Source: Podospora bellae-mahoneyi | Lineage: Eukaryota; Ascomycota; Sordariomycetes; Sordariales; Podosporaceae | NCBI RefSeq assembly: GCF_035222275.1 | Contig: NC_085881.1 | Location: 4,402,001 to 4,466,000 of the forward strand | DNA length: 64,000 nt | Direction: 5' to 3' | Shown: positions 13,413-25,752 of the stretch, one piece after another | Numbering within the stretch: the first letter of the stretch is position 1 | How the letters are laid out: each line of letters begins with the position of its first letter | Notes under the pieces: generated by a model | Database searches by the model: none | The model's input: only the letters and a program-made list of their open reading frames with translations | Told to the model about the DNA's origin: nothing | Position numbers and translations under genes: made by a program

Positions 13413-14756
13413 ACAAAAGCCAACCAGAGGGAATGATATGATGAAGATTGTACTTATATCGGAGGACCTTTTGTTCCATTGCACATACCTTTTCTTTTTG
13501 TTTTTTTCTTCTTCATTTTTGGGCGTTCACGGCGCCCGGTTGGCCAATGTTTTTGGGGCCTTTGGGGATCTTCAAGGCATATTATCGCTCGTTCTGGCCT
13601 TACATAAAGGGGAAAGGGAAGGAAGTTGCTTGCCAGGAGCAAACTAAATTACAGAAGCTTGGTTGGAGGATATAACAGCTACTTATTTTCTTGACAAGGG
13701 CAGTAAGGAGACAGGAATACTAGTAAATAGTTTAATACCCCCACTGGCTGAAAGCCGTTCACATCATCGGCTATGCTTCTTTGTCGCTGACTGTGACATT
13801 CATGCTGTGTGGTTCTGAAAATGATAGATGTACTGGTACAAATCATCCTCGAAGAATATTGACAAGCATGGACAATAGCTAACCAGCCGGAGGACTACAT
13901 TGCCGTGATACCGTGAAACGGCACACTACCTTTGCGCTTTTTGTTGGAGATGTAGTGCCGACATTGTGAATGAAATCGCTTAGTTTGTGATGACTGAAGG
14001 AGGTGATATTCGCTAAGGCTAAGGTTATATCATGACTAAACCTGGTTTAGCTCACGGAAGGGGGACAGACAGACGCGTGCATAATGCACTGTCGATCAGG
14101 GAACAAGGTGTTCCTGGTCGGTTGACTGGCGGGGGGTCTATATGAGATGGAGATATGGGTTTCAAGAGGAGCGAATGGATGTGGGTTGGGGGTGTGAAGT
14201 TGGTGCGAGTGTGAGTGAGAAGACTCAGGTACGTGATGACTAGGTGTGGATGAGCTGGTGGTGAGTGAGAGGTTGATTCAGACGCTATGAGTGATCAAGT
14301 AGGTGATTGGTTTACTAGAGACTTTGAGCGCCAAACAAGAAAGAGACATATCAAAACGTACCAATTATGTATCTGATGGAGCCAGCCTAAGAAATATTGA
14401 CCCTATATATTTTGAAAGAAATTTGATTGATTACCGGTGGTGTAATGATGTTGAAAGAAGCACGATCCAAGTCACGTGAGTGTTCCTGTAAGCTGAGCCT
14501 GCAAACCCTTTCTGCTCCAGATGCCTGACGCTCATTGGCCAGTCTGGAAAAACTGACCCTGAGGCCTACAACAGACCAACATGGTGCCTGCCTATTGCTT
14601 TGATGAAGGCTACTAAAAAAAAAAAGGGACGATGGAGGCTTATCGACGATAAGCAGGAAAGATAGCCCCAAGGACTGATCATCTGGTCTGCAACCGATAT
14701 TGTTCAATCAGGTCGCTCCTGCCTAAGAACTGTGAATCAGGTTTTTCTTTTCTAGA
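13413..14756. other. Intergenic, 1.3 kb, somewhat AT-rich
   Basis: No gene-like frame was found. The stretch holds a 7+1+7 perfect inverted repeat (CTAAACC/GGTTTAG, 14036-14050), a CACGTG hexamer near 14473 and an A12 run near 14620. Confidence 0.5.
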
Positions 14757-16351
14757 ATGATAAGACGGCAAACAAACCCTCTGCTTGCCAACCTTCTCGA
14801 CCGAGTATCTCAACCACAGCAACTCTTTTCGCCAATCCGAGTTTTTGATAACAGTAACAGACTGCTATCATTGCATTCTTCTCAAGAACTCCGACTTAAC
14901 TCAAAGCCATATTTCATTGGCAATTTCCATCAGAGTCGAGGTTTGAGCAAATCGGCTCGAGAAAGGCCCGATCGCAAATCGACTTCTCAGAAAGGTTCAC
15001 TATCTGGCAAAGGGGAATCGCTGTTGTCTTCATCACCCACATCACAACTATCAACAAGACCACTGTCTTTGTTGTCATCACAGAATTGTAAGTCATACCA
15101 CGCCAGCACTCACTTCATTCATTGCTGACCGGATCAGGGTACACCGAACCACCAGCTCCGGCTACAGAGAGCAATCACCCAACTGTTGAGACCTCCAAAT
15201 CTGGATCAGCTACTATGGATCCAAATCCAGGCTATCAAGGGTTCAGCGAAGGTTGGTCCAATGGCCTGAACCCATCTGCACCTTCTTTCGACCTCAACTC
15301 TGCCGAAGGTCAGGCTTATCAACAGCCACCAGCCCAGTCTGATTCCGTTCCCAGATATCGCCACCCCAACGCTCAGCCCAGTCCTGATTCTAGCCCCATA
15401 AATAGCCAGCGCTCTCACAACAAAAAGAAGAACAAGCGTAACCGCAAAGGCCAAAGCGAAGGTGGCGGCACCGGAGGCGAGTACCTCATCCCCCGTCAAA
15501 GACGAAAAGCTGCCCGAGGAGCAGACCCAAACCAGCCCCCAGTCGGCGGTGGTGGTGGTCCCAATCAACTCCCAAACAGCAACCTTCCCCCCAAACCCCC
15601 TCCCGGCCTCTCCCGAGACATGGACAGAGCTCCCCTACCGGCGCAATCAACCCTTCCCGACCTCCTACCTTTTGCCCCATCCGCAGAGTCAGGCGGCGTT
15701 CCCGTTCCTACGGAAGCCTACCTCGCCCGCGCCAACATACCCCCTGCCCCTTCCCCCTCTCCGCACTCATTACTCCTCGTCATCGACCTCAACGGCACCC
15801 TCCTTCATCGGCCCCACTCTAGGAGATCAGACCACTACATTCGCCGTCCTCATGCGGAGAAATTCGTGACGTACTGTATCGACACATTTTCCGTCGTCAT
15901 CTGGTCTTCTGCCCGACCAGAAAACGTGGAAAAGATGTGCAGGGATTTACTGACGGACGACCAAAAGCAGAGGGTTCTGGCCATGTGGGGAAGGGATAAA
16001 TTCGGGTTGACGGCTAAGGACTACAACAGAAAGGTACAGGTGTATAAACGGCTGGAGACGGTGTGGGGGGATCAGCATATCAACCCCTCTGGAATGTGGC
16101 ACCAGGGGAACACGGTGCTGATTGATGATTCGAAGGAAAAGGCGAGGAGCGAGCCGCACAATGCGGTGACGTTGCCGGAGTTTACGGGGAATAAGGAGGG
16201 GAGATGGGAGGGGCAGGTGTTGCCGGCTGTGCATAATTACTTGAACGAGTTGGCCAAGACGGAGGATGTGAGCAGGCTTATGAGGGTTCATCCGTTTAAG
16301 ATGCCTATGAATAGGGAGGAGAAGCCTATGAATGGGGAGGACGAATTTTAG
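14757..16351 (+). CDS. FCP1/NIF-domain HAD-family protein
   Basis: Two exons, 14757-15087 and 15138-16351, would give 514 aa. The junction (GTAAGT donor, CAG acceptor) is in frame. The C-terminal region (about 320-470) is an FCP1-homology fold: LLLVIDLNGTLLHRP, then VVIWSSARPENVEKM and GNTVLIDDSKEKAR, corresponding to HAD motifs I-III. The nucleophile Asp (about residue 327) is present, but the residue two places on is Asn rather than the usual Asp. The N-terminal half is low complexity (Pro/Ser/Asn/Lys). The first exon is Arg-rich and could be a mitochondrial presequence; translation might instead begin at the ATG at 15214 within exon 2. Role unknown: a protein Ser/Thr phosphatase or a TIM50-like non-catalytic relative. 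Confidence 0.8.
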
Positions 16352-17372
16352 GAGATGAGGGCTTGGGTGAATGTGGGGGAAGGAGTTTGGAGGGGGGTGT
16401 ATAGGTGGAACGGGAGACCTGGTAAGAGGACGACGGGGCAGAAAGAGCAGAGCTACATGAAGGTGGCAAAATTGAGCAAGAGGCTGGACAAGGCCACGCC
16501 GTAGGGGAGGTACGTGACGGTCTGCATACCGGAGGTGAGGAACCATCATCAGCTGCCTTGCAAGGTCCTCAATGGGGATGGTACACCTCGGAAGGTTGAG
16601 GAGGGGGAAGTTGGCGAGTTGGATGAGCTTGTGCAAAGCCTGTACCTCATCTTGCCGCGGCAGAGAAGACAGAAGCCGTTTAATCACTTTATGAATAACA
16701 GGAACGTGACAGTGCTGTAGACAGCGGGTAGGGGAAGAGAGGGCAATAGAGATAAAAATAGCGGTTGTGGTTAACTTGCAGAAGAACGTAGTCCTCGAAA
16801 AATAGTTGATAGGCCTCAAAGATAGCTGGGATGCATGACTTGATTTTGCAGTGCCAGTTATGTTGTCTGCAGCGTGATATAGGTAGAGGAATAGAGAAAG
16901 ATCATGATAAAAGCGGTAGTGTGATAAGCAAGCGTTTAAAAGGAGAGGGGGAATGGTTGGAGGGAGTGTATTACCTAAATTGTACATTCATTACAGTCAC
17001 ATACCATACCAAGAATGCTTCCAACATCTCTATCAAATCCCTGTCATGCTAAAAAGCATCGCAGGCACTGCCGAGTCACCACGGTATCTCAATATTTCTG
17101 AATGTTTTTGTTTTGTTTTTCTTGACTAATTTTGCTACTTTACACGACAAAACAAACTGGAATCAAAGAACTTTATTCTGGACGCAGTAGCAAGTGTCTA
17201 GCTTAGTCGACGCTCATCAGCGACCGGACTATTGGCGATATCAAATCACACATGAACCAAATGGGCTCAGAACCCGTCCCGTAATTCCCCGTCCAACCCA
17301 TTCATCAGTCATGTCCCATAGTCTAGCCCACCACCTCTGCCGGCCCGAAATGCGCTTGAAATTTTTGGTTGT
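16352..17372. other. Convergent intergenic region
   Basis: This 1-kb stretch lies between the 3' ends of the HAD gene and the eEF1-gamma gene and should hold both 3' UTRs. The long minus-strand frame at 15947-16987 crosses the HAD gene in antisense and was not accepted. Confidence 0.5.
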
Positions 17373-18987
17373 TTATTTGAAGACCTTGCCAGAGGCGTGG
17401 GGGTACTCCTTGCCGTTCTCGACAATGGGCTTCTCCCAGGTCCACTGAGCATCCACGTACTCGCGGTCCTCGGGCTTGGAGGGGTCGAGCTTGGTGAACT
17501 CGTAGCTCTCATAATCGGGAGCGACGTCAAAGACGGGGACGTAGTCGTCACCGCGGATGACGAAAGCACCCTCGATGATGGAGTCGTTGTTGGTGCCGTA
17601 GACGGAGGCACAGCCGAAGAGGTACTTGCGGGAAGCCTCGAGGCGGGTGTTAAGGCCACCAATGAGGTTGTTGGACATGAAAGTCAGGGTAAGCTCATCG
17701 TTGTACTTGTAACGGCACTTCCAGATGGAGTACTCGTTGAAGGGAACGTTCTCCCAGAACCACTTGAGGGCCTCGGGGGTGTCAACGTTGGAGTACTGAC
17801 GCTTCCACTCATCAAGAGGGAAGGTGGCCTTGGGAAGGGCCTCAAGGGGGTGCTTGGGCTTGGGGGCCTCAGCGGGCTCCTCGGCAGCAGGAGCAGCAGG
17901 CTTGGGGGCAGGCTTGGGGGCAGCGGGCTTGGGAGCCTCGGCCTTCTTGGGAGCGACGTTGGTCAACTTGGGGGCATCAAGAAGAGCGAACTCGGGGGCA
18001 ACAGTCGAGTAGATGGGCTGGTTGTAGACAGTAGAGTACCAACGGGTGACGTTGGGGTACTTTTGCTGGAACTCCTTGCCGAAGAAGTACTCGAAGCCGC
18101 GGGCGATCAAGCCAGTGGCGAAGAGATCGGCGAGGGTGATGCGCTCACCGACCAGGTAAGTGTTGTTGGCGAGGTGAGCATCGACAACGGCGATGACGGC
18201 GAGAGTCTCCTTCTCAGCCTCGTCAACAGCCTTCTTGTTGTAGGTGGTCTTGCCGAGGAGAGGGCGGAACCAGTTGCCGAGCTTGGGGAGGACCTCGCTG
18301 TTGAAGAAGGACATCCACTTGAGGATGGAAGCATAGCTGCAAACATGACATGTTAGCAATCTGGTTTGCGGTGTATTCCGAGTCTGGGTTTTGACTTACT
18401 CCTGCTTGGTCTTGCCGAGGAGAGTGGTCTTCTCGTTCTGGGAGGCGACTGTATCATCTGTTAGCTACAGGTATCCAAACCCATATTGCGAAGGCAGACA
18501 AAGAAGTGCAAAAAGAAAGCAATCAGAAGTTAGAAACCAGTTCAACACGGTTATTCAGATAGGGATAACTGTTAAAGAATGTCTAGGTCATCAGGTTGTA
18601 GAGGGCAGGAGAGGCTACACCGGACAGGATGTCGCCAAAGGGAGCTGGGAATGGAAAGCGGGGCAATATCGCCATCGAAGCCTGAATACCACGTACCATA
18701 GATGGCGATGGCAATGCACTCGGTGAGAGTGAAGCCGTCAGCGCCAACGAAGGCGGGGACCTTCTTGAGGGGATTGGCCTTGGTGAACTCCTCGGTAGGC
18801 TGGGCGAGGTCAGTCTCAACCTCCTGGAGGTCGAGGCCGTTGGCCTTCGCGACGGCGCGGATGGCCGTGGAGCGGGGGTTGCCCTGAGTCACCCCATCAT
18901 GTTAGTTATTGAGCAGCCTTCACAGAAAAGGACATCTCTAGCGGGAGATGGGCTTACCGGGTATGTGAAGAGCTTTCCGAATGCCAT
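17373..18987 (-). CDS. Translation elongation factor eEF1B gamma
   Basis: Four exons, 18987-18958, 18883-18697, 18448-18400 and 18336-17373, give 409 aa, the usual fungal length. Exon 1 encodes only MAFGKLFTYP; all three introns are GT-AG, the second 248 nt long. The order is an N-terminal GST-like domain (about 1-80), a GST C-domain (about 90-200), an Ala/Pro/Lys-rich linker with repeated APKPA-type units (about 215-250), and the conserved EF1G domain to the end (KHPLEALPKATFPLDEWKRQ, then NEYSIWKCRYKYNDELTLTF). It scaffolds the GDP/GTP exchange complex of eEF1A on ribosomes. Codon choice is very strongly biased to C/G endings, as expected for high expression. It is divergent from the mitochondrial uS9m gene over 392 bp. 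Confidence 0.97.
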
Positions 18988-19379
18988 CTTTGCTGCGGTG
19001 CTAGCTGTCTGGCTGGATGTGAAGGTTCGGAGAGGGGAATTGGGTTGGAGGGGAGTCAAGGCGACAATGTGCGAAGGGTAATAAAATTTATCTGGCGGGG
19101 TAGATTGTTCTGGTGGGGTGTGTCCCTGCTGCTTTGCTAAGCCATTTTTGGTAGGCAGTGAATACATGCGGGCGTGTGTGCGGGACACTGGGTGCTCAGG
19201 CCACGCTGCCCAACCCGCGAGGCTGGGAGGTCGATACCCGCCGCTTTGTGAACGGGCATGTAAAGAGGTGGCCCGAGCTCCCGGCTCAATCGCCAACGAC
19301 TGGAAAAATTCCTGCGGTTGTTCCGTGGCGAGCTCCCGGCAGGCCGACACCCTCCGATGGGAGATAGCACCACGCGATA
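18988..19379. promoter_or_regulatory. Divergent promoter, eEF1-gamma / mitoribosomal uS9m
   Basis: This 392-bp gap separates start codons of a cytosolic translation factor and a mitochondrial ribosomal protein. It probably contains both promoters. No specific motif was assigned. Confidence 0.5.
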
Positions 19380-20373
19380 ATGGCCTCAATACCAACAACA
19401 AGACGAGGGCTCGCCGCCGCCTTGCGGGGAGCCGTGAGACCTCGGTCTCTCGAGCAACAATTTCAGGCACTGCGACTAAACGCCAAGGGTTCTAGGTGCC
19501 TGTCCACCCAGTCCTTCCAGGCCGCTCCCGAGATCGATTCCGTGAAGCTCGAGGGCACGATTCGAGCCAGACACGCCCGCGCGGTACCAGTATCGCCATC
19601 CTACTTCTCGCGCACATCGCGGTTCAACGACAGCTATCTCGCCCTCGACAAGCTGCTCAGGATTTACGGAAATCTCCCCACCATTCCCGCCAACGCCGTC
19701 GAGCGCGTGTCTTGGAAGACCCTGGACGATTTCAGACATGCCGTCGGTGAACAGGTCAAGGCAACCGACTATGTAAAGTGCCTCGCCATCGTGAGGCGGT
19801 TACATCAGATTCACCCGAAAATCAAGCCTGCCCCGGTTATTCAGGCGTTGAACGATTTCAAGCGCAGTGTTCAGGCCTTCAGCAACGAAACTGTCAAGAA
19901 AACGCTTGATAAATACGGGCGGTCTTTGGGCAGCGGCAGGAGGAAATCGTCTTCGGCCCGGGCTTGGCTTGTGGAGGGCAATGGGGAGGTTCTGGTCAAT
20001 GGCAAGACCCTCGCGGATTATTTCGGACGGGTTCATGATCGCGAGAGTGCCGTCTGGGCGCTCCATGCCACTGGTCGCATGGACAAATACAATGTTTGGG
20101 CACGCGTGGAAGGAGGCGGTACCACAGGGCAGGCGGAGGCCCTTACGTTGGCCATTTCAAGAGCTCTCATGGTTCATGAGCCTGCTCTGAAACCTGCATT
20201 GAGAAGAGGCAAGTGCTGGCATGGGTGGCTTCACACTGGTTCCGGTTTTATGGGATATATGCTGACTGGTGTTTACTGTAGCTGGTTGTGTCACACGCGA
20301 TCCAAGAAGGGTGGAGAGAAAGAAGCATGGCCGCGTGAAGGCGAGAAAGAGACCTGCGTGGGTCAAGAGATAG
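19380..20373 (+). CDS. mrps9: Mitochondrial ribosomal protein uS9m
   Basis: Two exons, 19380-20208 and 20282-20373, give 306 aa. The N-terminus (MASIPTTRRGLAAALRGAVR) is a basic mitochondrial presequence. The C-terminal third is the uS9 domain, with GNGEVLVNGKTLADYF, then GGGTTGQAEALTLAISRALM, and after splicing the conserved basic tail GCVTRDPRRVERKKHGRVKA ending RPAWVKR. The tail is only obtained if the 73-nt intron starts with GC (AG|GCAAGT), has a GCTGAC branch and ends TAG; no nearby GT donor keeps the frame. It acts in the mitochondrial small subunit, the tail reaching the decoding-site tRNA in bacterial homologues. Confidence 0.95.
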
Positions 20374-23300
20374 AGCGGTTTAGTGGAAGCATTGAGCTGT
20401 CTTGGGTTTCGCATAACGGATCGAGCCTGGGCAGGGTGCTGCCCCAGTTTTTCTCTATATGTAAGCCTGACTTCTGTAACAACCAAACTACCAACCATAG
20501 ATGCGACTCAAGGGCTTGTTCGCACGGGCACTCCCATAACTGTACAATACAAAGCCATCGGGGCCTTCCGGTTTATAGAACACAACGTGCCCAGTCAGTC
20601 AAGGAGGGAAGGAGAAGGCATCTATAACGAACCATACTATGCCTGAGAGGTCTCGGCAGGTCAGCCAACACGGCACGCCGCCGAACATGAGGCGACGAGG
20701 AGAGCCAGTGAGAATTCGGTTTGCCAACCGGAGATGCTGCTCGGGCGGAAGGAAATGGGACAGAAACGTGGCAAGTCCTCGGTCCGCATGGCTTCTGCCC
20801 CTGCTCATAACCCAGTTTCCGGCTTGACGATTGGATCTCGGTCAAACCATGTCGGCGACTTCTTGATTTTGGGAGACGGGATATATGAGCCGCACGAACG
20901 TGTTTCCAATTGTCCACGGCCTTGGCTAGATATAGGACCACGATCCCCCTGACTGTCAAAACTAGACCATGCAGCGACCCACCAAAGTGCGACGATGCGA
21001 ACGGCCAGCCCGGGGGTAGAGAGAAAACAACATATGAACGGCTTGGTGTTGATATGTTCTATATTACGTTGTTCGGCGGTCACCAGATTTGGTGACTGTT
21101 TGCCCTCCGGCAACGGCTTGCTTTCCACTGATCCGCGGTTTCATTCCGCCGTTGAGGAAGAACAGGTGGGCTGCCGCCTCGCACAGACATTGTGGCTTGA
21201 CTAGTTGTCACACAAGGCTTCGAGAAGGGGGTTCCCGAGGTGTATATGGGATGTTCGTAGTGTTGGGATGTTCCATGTGAGCTGATGCAAATCACATGGC
21301 TTACGACTCACCTAAGATTCCAACCTCGATATTCCGTTGTCATCTTTAAAACACACTCAAACACAAAAGCCCAATGAGGAAGTCGCATGCTCAACAAGGT
21401 AAACCGTTACACCATGTCGAGGATCCGGAGTTAGTCCAGTGCGATGACAGCTGAAAGGACAGAATTGCCTAGTTGATCCAGAGCTAGGTAAAGGCTAGTG
21501 TAGATGACGCCGAGTGCCGGATATGTTTAGAACGGATCATCTACAGGATCTAGTGCCAGTACGACGTTTGTGATTCAGACTCACCAACAGCATCAATTTA
21601 GGTGATCTACAAAAACATTCAGCTTCCTAGTGTTAGAGATCGGCGACCACTTGAATCCAAACCTGGTGATGTCGCAGTCCCGCAATGTTTCCAAAGTCGT
21701 GAAGCATCATGAGCTGAATCGAAGACGCCCCCATCGCATGTCAACTCCGAAATCCGCCTGCCTTCAAACCGAGTCAACAACGGACGAGTGGATGCCCCTC
21801 GTCGGCTCACGCTCTCGAAGCGGATGATGGAAGTGAGGCATATCCGCACCAGAAAAAAAAACAAAGGTTCGCAGCTGGTTCATCATGCAATGCATCTCTG
21901 TCGAACGTCGTTGAGTACCAGCGGCTGTGTTGTCATGCGCATCAGGTAGTGGAAGTACATCGCGGCCTCGGCAAAGGGGGTTCCAGAAGCTGCCGCAATA
22001 CAGCCTCTGATTGGGCGGCAACGGCTTCTTGGCTGGCTTTGAGCCAACCCCCCGGTCAGATACGACGCGGTGCATGCGAGCACAGACAGGGATCTACCTC
22101 GCATCTCTGGACTTTGTTTGACGACATTCCACCCCTTCCCCTGGCATCTTTAAGTCAACGACATGGATCCGGGATCCATGAGCCCTCCTTCATTATAACA
22201 GATATACTAACCTAATGCACGACAGCACCGCTGTACCAGTACCTGTAGCCCAACCAACCAAGTGCCGACCTCTATCTCCGCCCAAGGGAAGAAAAAAAAT
22301 GTCAGTTCTGCTCTGTCGGAGGTGGTTGCACCTATGGCACCCATGCCCCGCACGAGGTGTGGGAGACATGGAAGCAGCAGTAGGGCAATAATGGGAAGGG
22401 TAATTGTAATTGATCTCTTCTCTTGCTATTTAGCTATCTAGGATCCAACGCTCAGACAGTGGATTCCAACAGCCTTTTCCATTCCTTCAAACAAATGGAT
22501 ATCGGGCCAGCCCAATGCGTTCTGGCGGGAGTTTCGAGATGGGAAGGGTTGGGACCGAAAAACACTCATCTTCTTCCATCCTGTTCTGCGCTGCTGAGGT
22601 AGCCCAGGTGCTGCAGCCGCTACACGCGATAGTGGAGAGAACATCCTGCGGGCACTCCGGCTCCTTTCACCACCACCGCGAGGTGTAAATAATCTCTCAG
22701 CCAAGAACTTGGACACTGACTGATTCATTCAGTGATTCGTGGGGCCCCTTTTTTTACGCCGGCAGTTGCTTTTTTCCTCCCACAAGAGTACCTACCGCAA
22801 GTCCGCAGCAGCCCGACAGCTTAGCGGCTGGCACTTGTGAGACATTTGAAGCATCTGCCCTTTCCCTTGGGACCAGGGAAGGAAGTCCTTGCCAAACCGG
22901 GCGACGTGACGGTCTCAAACAGAGCGATGATTTGACGCACCCTCAGTGAGTGAGTTCCAGGGCCAGAGCCCTGGTTCCATCCGGTCGTTGACCCAGGCAT
23001 GACGAATGTAGAGGGAAGGTGTGGTCCACTTTAAAAACCTGCCATTTTGGGACGGCACGTTTTTCACGTCCAGCGAGAGAGGGTCTTGCTGTGAGGCCGG
23101 GAGGGCAGGGCAACCAGTGGAATTGTTTTCTCTGGAGATCATCACGCTGGACACACCAACCTTTTTCCCGCCCATCGCCTCGTACCAGACAACTGACCAA
23201 GGATGCCATAATACGGATTCAACGAACAGGCAGAGGTTTCCGCGCCAAGCATTCAGAGGTCGGCGCTCTTGTCGCTCGTTGTTTGATGTTGGCTCCAACG

Positions 23301-24397
23301 CTATCCAGGGTTCTCGGCATCTTGTTCGTGCTGTCCAGGTCCCCATGCGAGCCAAGCTGTTTAGTACCATCGCCCCATTAGGCCCTCTTACCTTTCATCA
23401 TCAAGATCGGGGTCCCATCCGTTTTATTTCTCAGATTTCTCTTTCCATTACCTCAGAAGACCGGGTTTGCCAAAACCAAAACGCCATGCCGAGGCACGGG
23501 CCGACCATGCGGACCTGCAAGCTACCGAGTAAGCAGGCAGAAGAGACAGATGGTTGAATCACCAATGAAAAGGACAAAAACAAGAGGATGTTGCTGCACA
23601 GGGGAAACAAAAACGCAGACCGGTTTCGTTGCCAGACAAACGGTTCTTGGGGCATCGCTCAAGGGGTCTGGTCTGCGGCCAATGTTTCGAACATTGAGAC
23701 CGTTAGCCCGACATCTCCCCAGTCCCGGCCTCACCTTAGCTTCCGAGGCTATGATTGATCAGTTGACAATGACCTCGACATTAGCACGGCCATTGCCCAA
23801 GTCTGTGACCGAGGGCAGGGGATTCTGTGACTTCTTTCTTTTCTCCCTACCGGTTTGCCTGATAATGGGTTATGGAATGAGCTTGTGTCCGGAGAGAACT
23901 GCTCGAGGACTCAGCATCAACTCTTTATTCGTCGATGCTACGGAGGGGGCATATCCCATACGCTCCGCCTGGTCAACACCACCGCAAAAGAAGTAAGCCA
24001 TCGCCAATTCAGACGTCACACATCATCATCAGCGCGGCTCGGGTTCTACGTACGCCACAAATTCACATTCAGCCCGGCAAGCCTTCCGGATCCCAAGATC
24101 CACCGAGCCCCCTGTCTGCCCGCGATCCGATCCTGGCGCTGGAAAGGCGTCTCGCTTCGTGGGGGGGGGGTCGCCGTAGATCTCTCGGCCCTGCTTAAAC
24201 CCCCAGTCCATCTGAACATTGTTTCTCGATACACACCTCACATAGCACCCCATGTGTGTCTTAAGCCAAGAGGTCCATTCTGTCTAGGTACGTCGCCCGT
24301 GGATCTAAAATGGCTGTGGGTGGGTGTGGAGAAGCGTCAAAGTCCTCCAGATCGACGAGGGACTAAAGAGGTACCTTGCCTTGCTAGTACCTCTATG
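20374..24397. other. Gene-poor region, 4 kb
   Basis: Many short frames on both strands, none with recognisable domains, signal peptide plus splice structure, or strong third-position GC bias. No tRNA, transposase or long repeat was seen. It probably contains upstream control sequence for the gene at 25.75 kb, or untranslated transcripts. Confidence 0.45.
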
Positions 24398-25752
24398 TAT
24401 ACTCCATTGCCCAGCACCAAGCCGCACTTTTCTACCTTTGCCCTGTTGTTGAACTTTCTTTTTGTTCTCTTGCGGGAACCTAGCTCGGCATTCACACTAC
24501 ATCTCCCTGCGCCTCCAACGGCCAGTCTTGGGAAGTATACACGCTAGTCTCTCCAAACAACCGACGATATCGCCGACACTGCTGTGCAGTTTGGAGTAGT
24601 CGCCGTTGTGGTTGTCTGCGCAGCCGCGGTTCTGCTGACCGTGCAGCCCGGTCTGAGTCCTGATACCTAAATCCACCTGCGAGCGAGCAAGCAAATTCTC
24701 GGGAGTCGTCTATATAAGACCCGAGCCGATTCGTCTCTAGTCCCGCAGTCTCCACGCACAACCAAACTCGGCGGTCCCTTGCCTTTGCTCTCTCTTCTTC
24801 TCGACCATCTGCTGCGACGACATCATCCAGCCATACAAGTTCTGGACCCCCTCCGCTGATTCAGCAAGACTCGACCTCCTACACTGCGTTTCTGAGCTGT
24901 AGGTGAACGCGAGTCAGGCTTTCCGCAGCATTCTCGAAGCCCTTCAACAAGGCCAAAGCCTGGAGAGACTTGAACCTCGAAAGCATTCGGCTTTGCAACT
25001 TTTGACGCCTGTCAGTCTTTGACCCGGGATCTTCCCAGCTGGTTCCCCTCCACCGTTGATCTATCGCCGTCTCTCTCCGGTCGGAGCCAAGTTTCTCTCC
25101 CACACCGAACACCAGGTCCTCCTTGCCCCTTCTGATACCGCAATCGGCGACTATCCAAGTCAAGATCCGTCCTGCCTTCGACTGGTCAAGTCCGTTCCAT
25201 CTCCACTCTCGCGCGCAGAGCCCTCCTTAGCTCTTACGGGACTTTGTGGCCTCACCTCACCCGCTGTGGCAGAAAGAAAATCTATCCGCGGGCTCTGAGC
25301 CTATCGTCGTCATCGAGAAAACACATCACGGCTGCGCCAGATATCACCCGGCGACCTACGGCTTCCCGCTTCACGGCTCTCGGCTAGATACTTCGAATTC
25401 ACACGTCGGTAACACCACGGGTTCCAAGGGTCTGGAAACGCGGCGTCTTCTAATCGTTTTCACTGACGGCGTTGACACGTCCGTTTCCCCCTAGCGGTTG
25501 TTAGTTGATTTCCGTTGCGTTAGTGTTGCTTGCACGCGGGTGCGGTCATCACTCCTTACCGCACCACCAAAGTTTTTTTCTCATTTTTTCGATATCGAGA
25601 TCTACCGGAGACACCTGTGGTCCGTGGCCGATCGACTCGCCAACGAAGCCGGGTCTTTTTTTACCTCGCGCGTCTACTCCACTCTCTAGCGGGACACGGA
25701 GTGGACTCGGCAACACTTGGACTTCGCAGGCAGTTATTTCGACGTCAAGGGC
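24398..25752 (+). promoter_or_regulatory. ATG-free leader region of the Gln/Ser-rich protein gene
   Basis: Reading the plus strand base by base, there is no ATG between the one at 24395 and the start codon at 25753, about 1,355 nt, whereas about 20 would be expected by chance. The stretch is rich in CT tracts (for example near 24785 and 25570). Selection against upstream start codons is the simplest explanation, so most of it is inferred to be a long 5' UTR starting shortly after the TATA box at 24711. An intron inside the leader cannot be excluded. Confidence 0.6.
24711..24718 (+). promoter_or_regulatory. TATA box (TATATAAG)
   Basis: A consensus TATATAAG sits at the left part of the ATG-free stretch, about 1.04 kb upstream of the start codon at 25753, and is followed by CT-rich sequence. 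Start-site use has to be inferred. Confidence 0.5.

Noticed and set aside
15947-16987. Minus-strand frame of 346 codons
   Set aside because: It runs antisense through the conserved HAD domain and into the 3' gap, and has no recognisable features.
17397-18356. Plus-strand open frame of 319 codons opposite the eEF1-gamma gene
   Set aside because: It is an exact antisense shadow of the large eEF1-gamma exon, created by the strong C/G third-position bias. Its Gly/Leu/Val-rich product has no domain.
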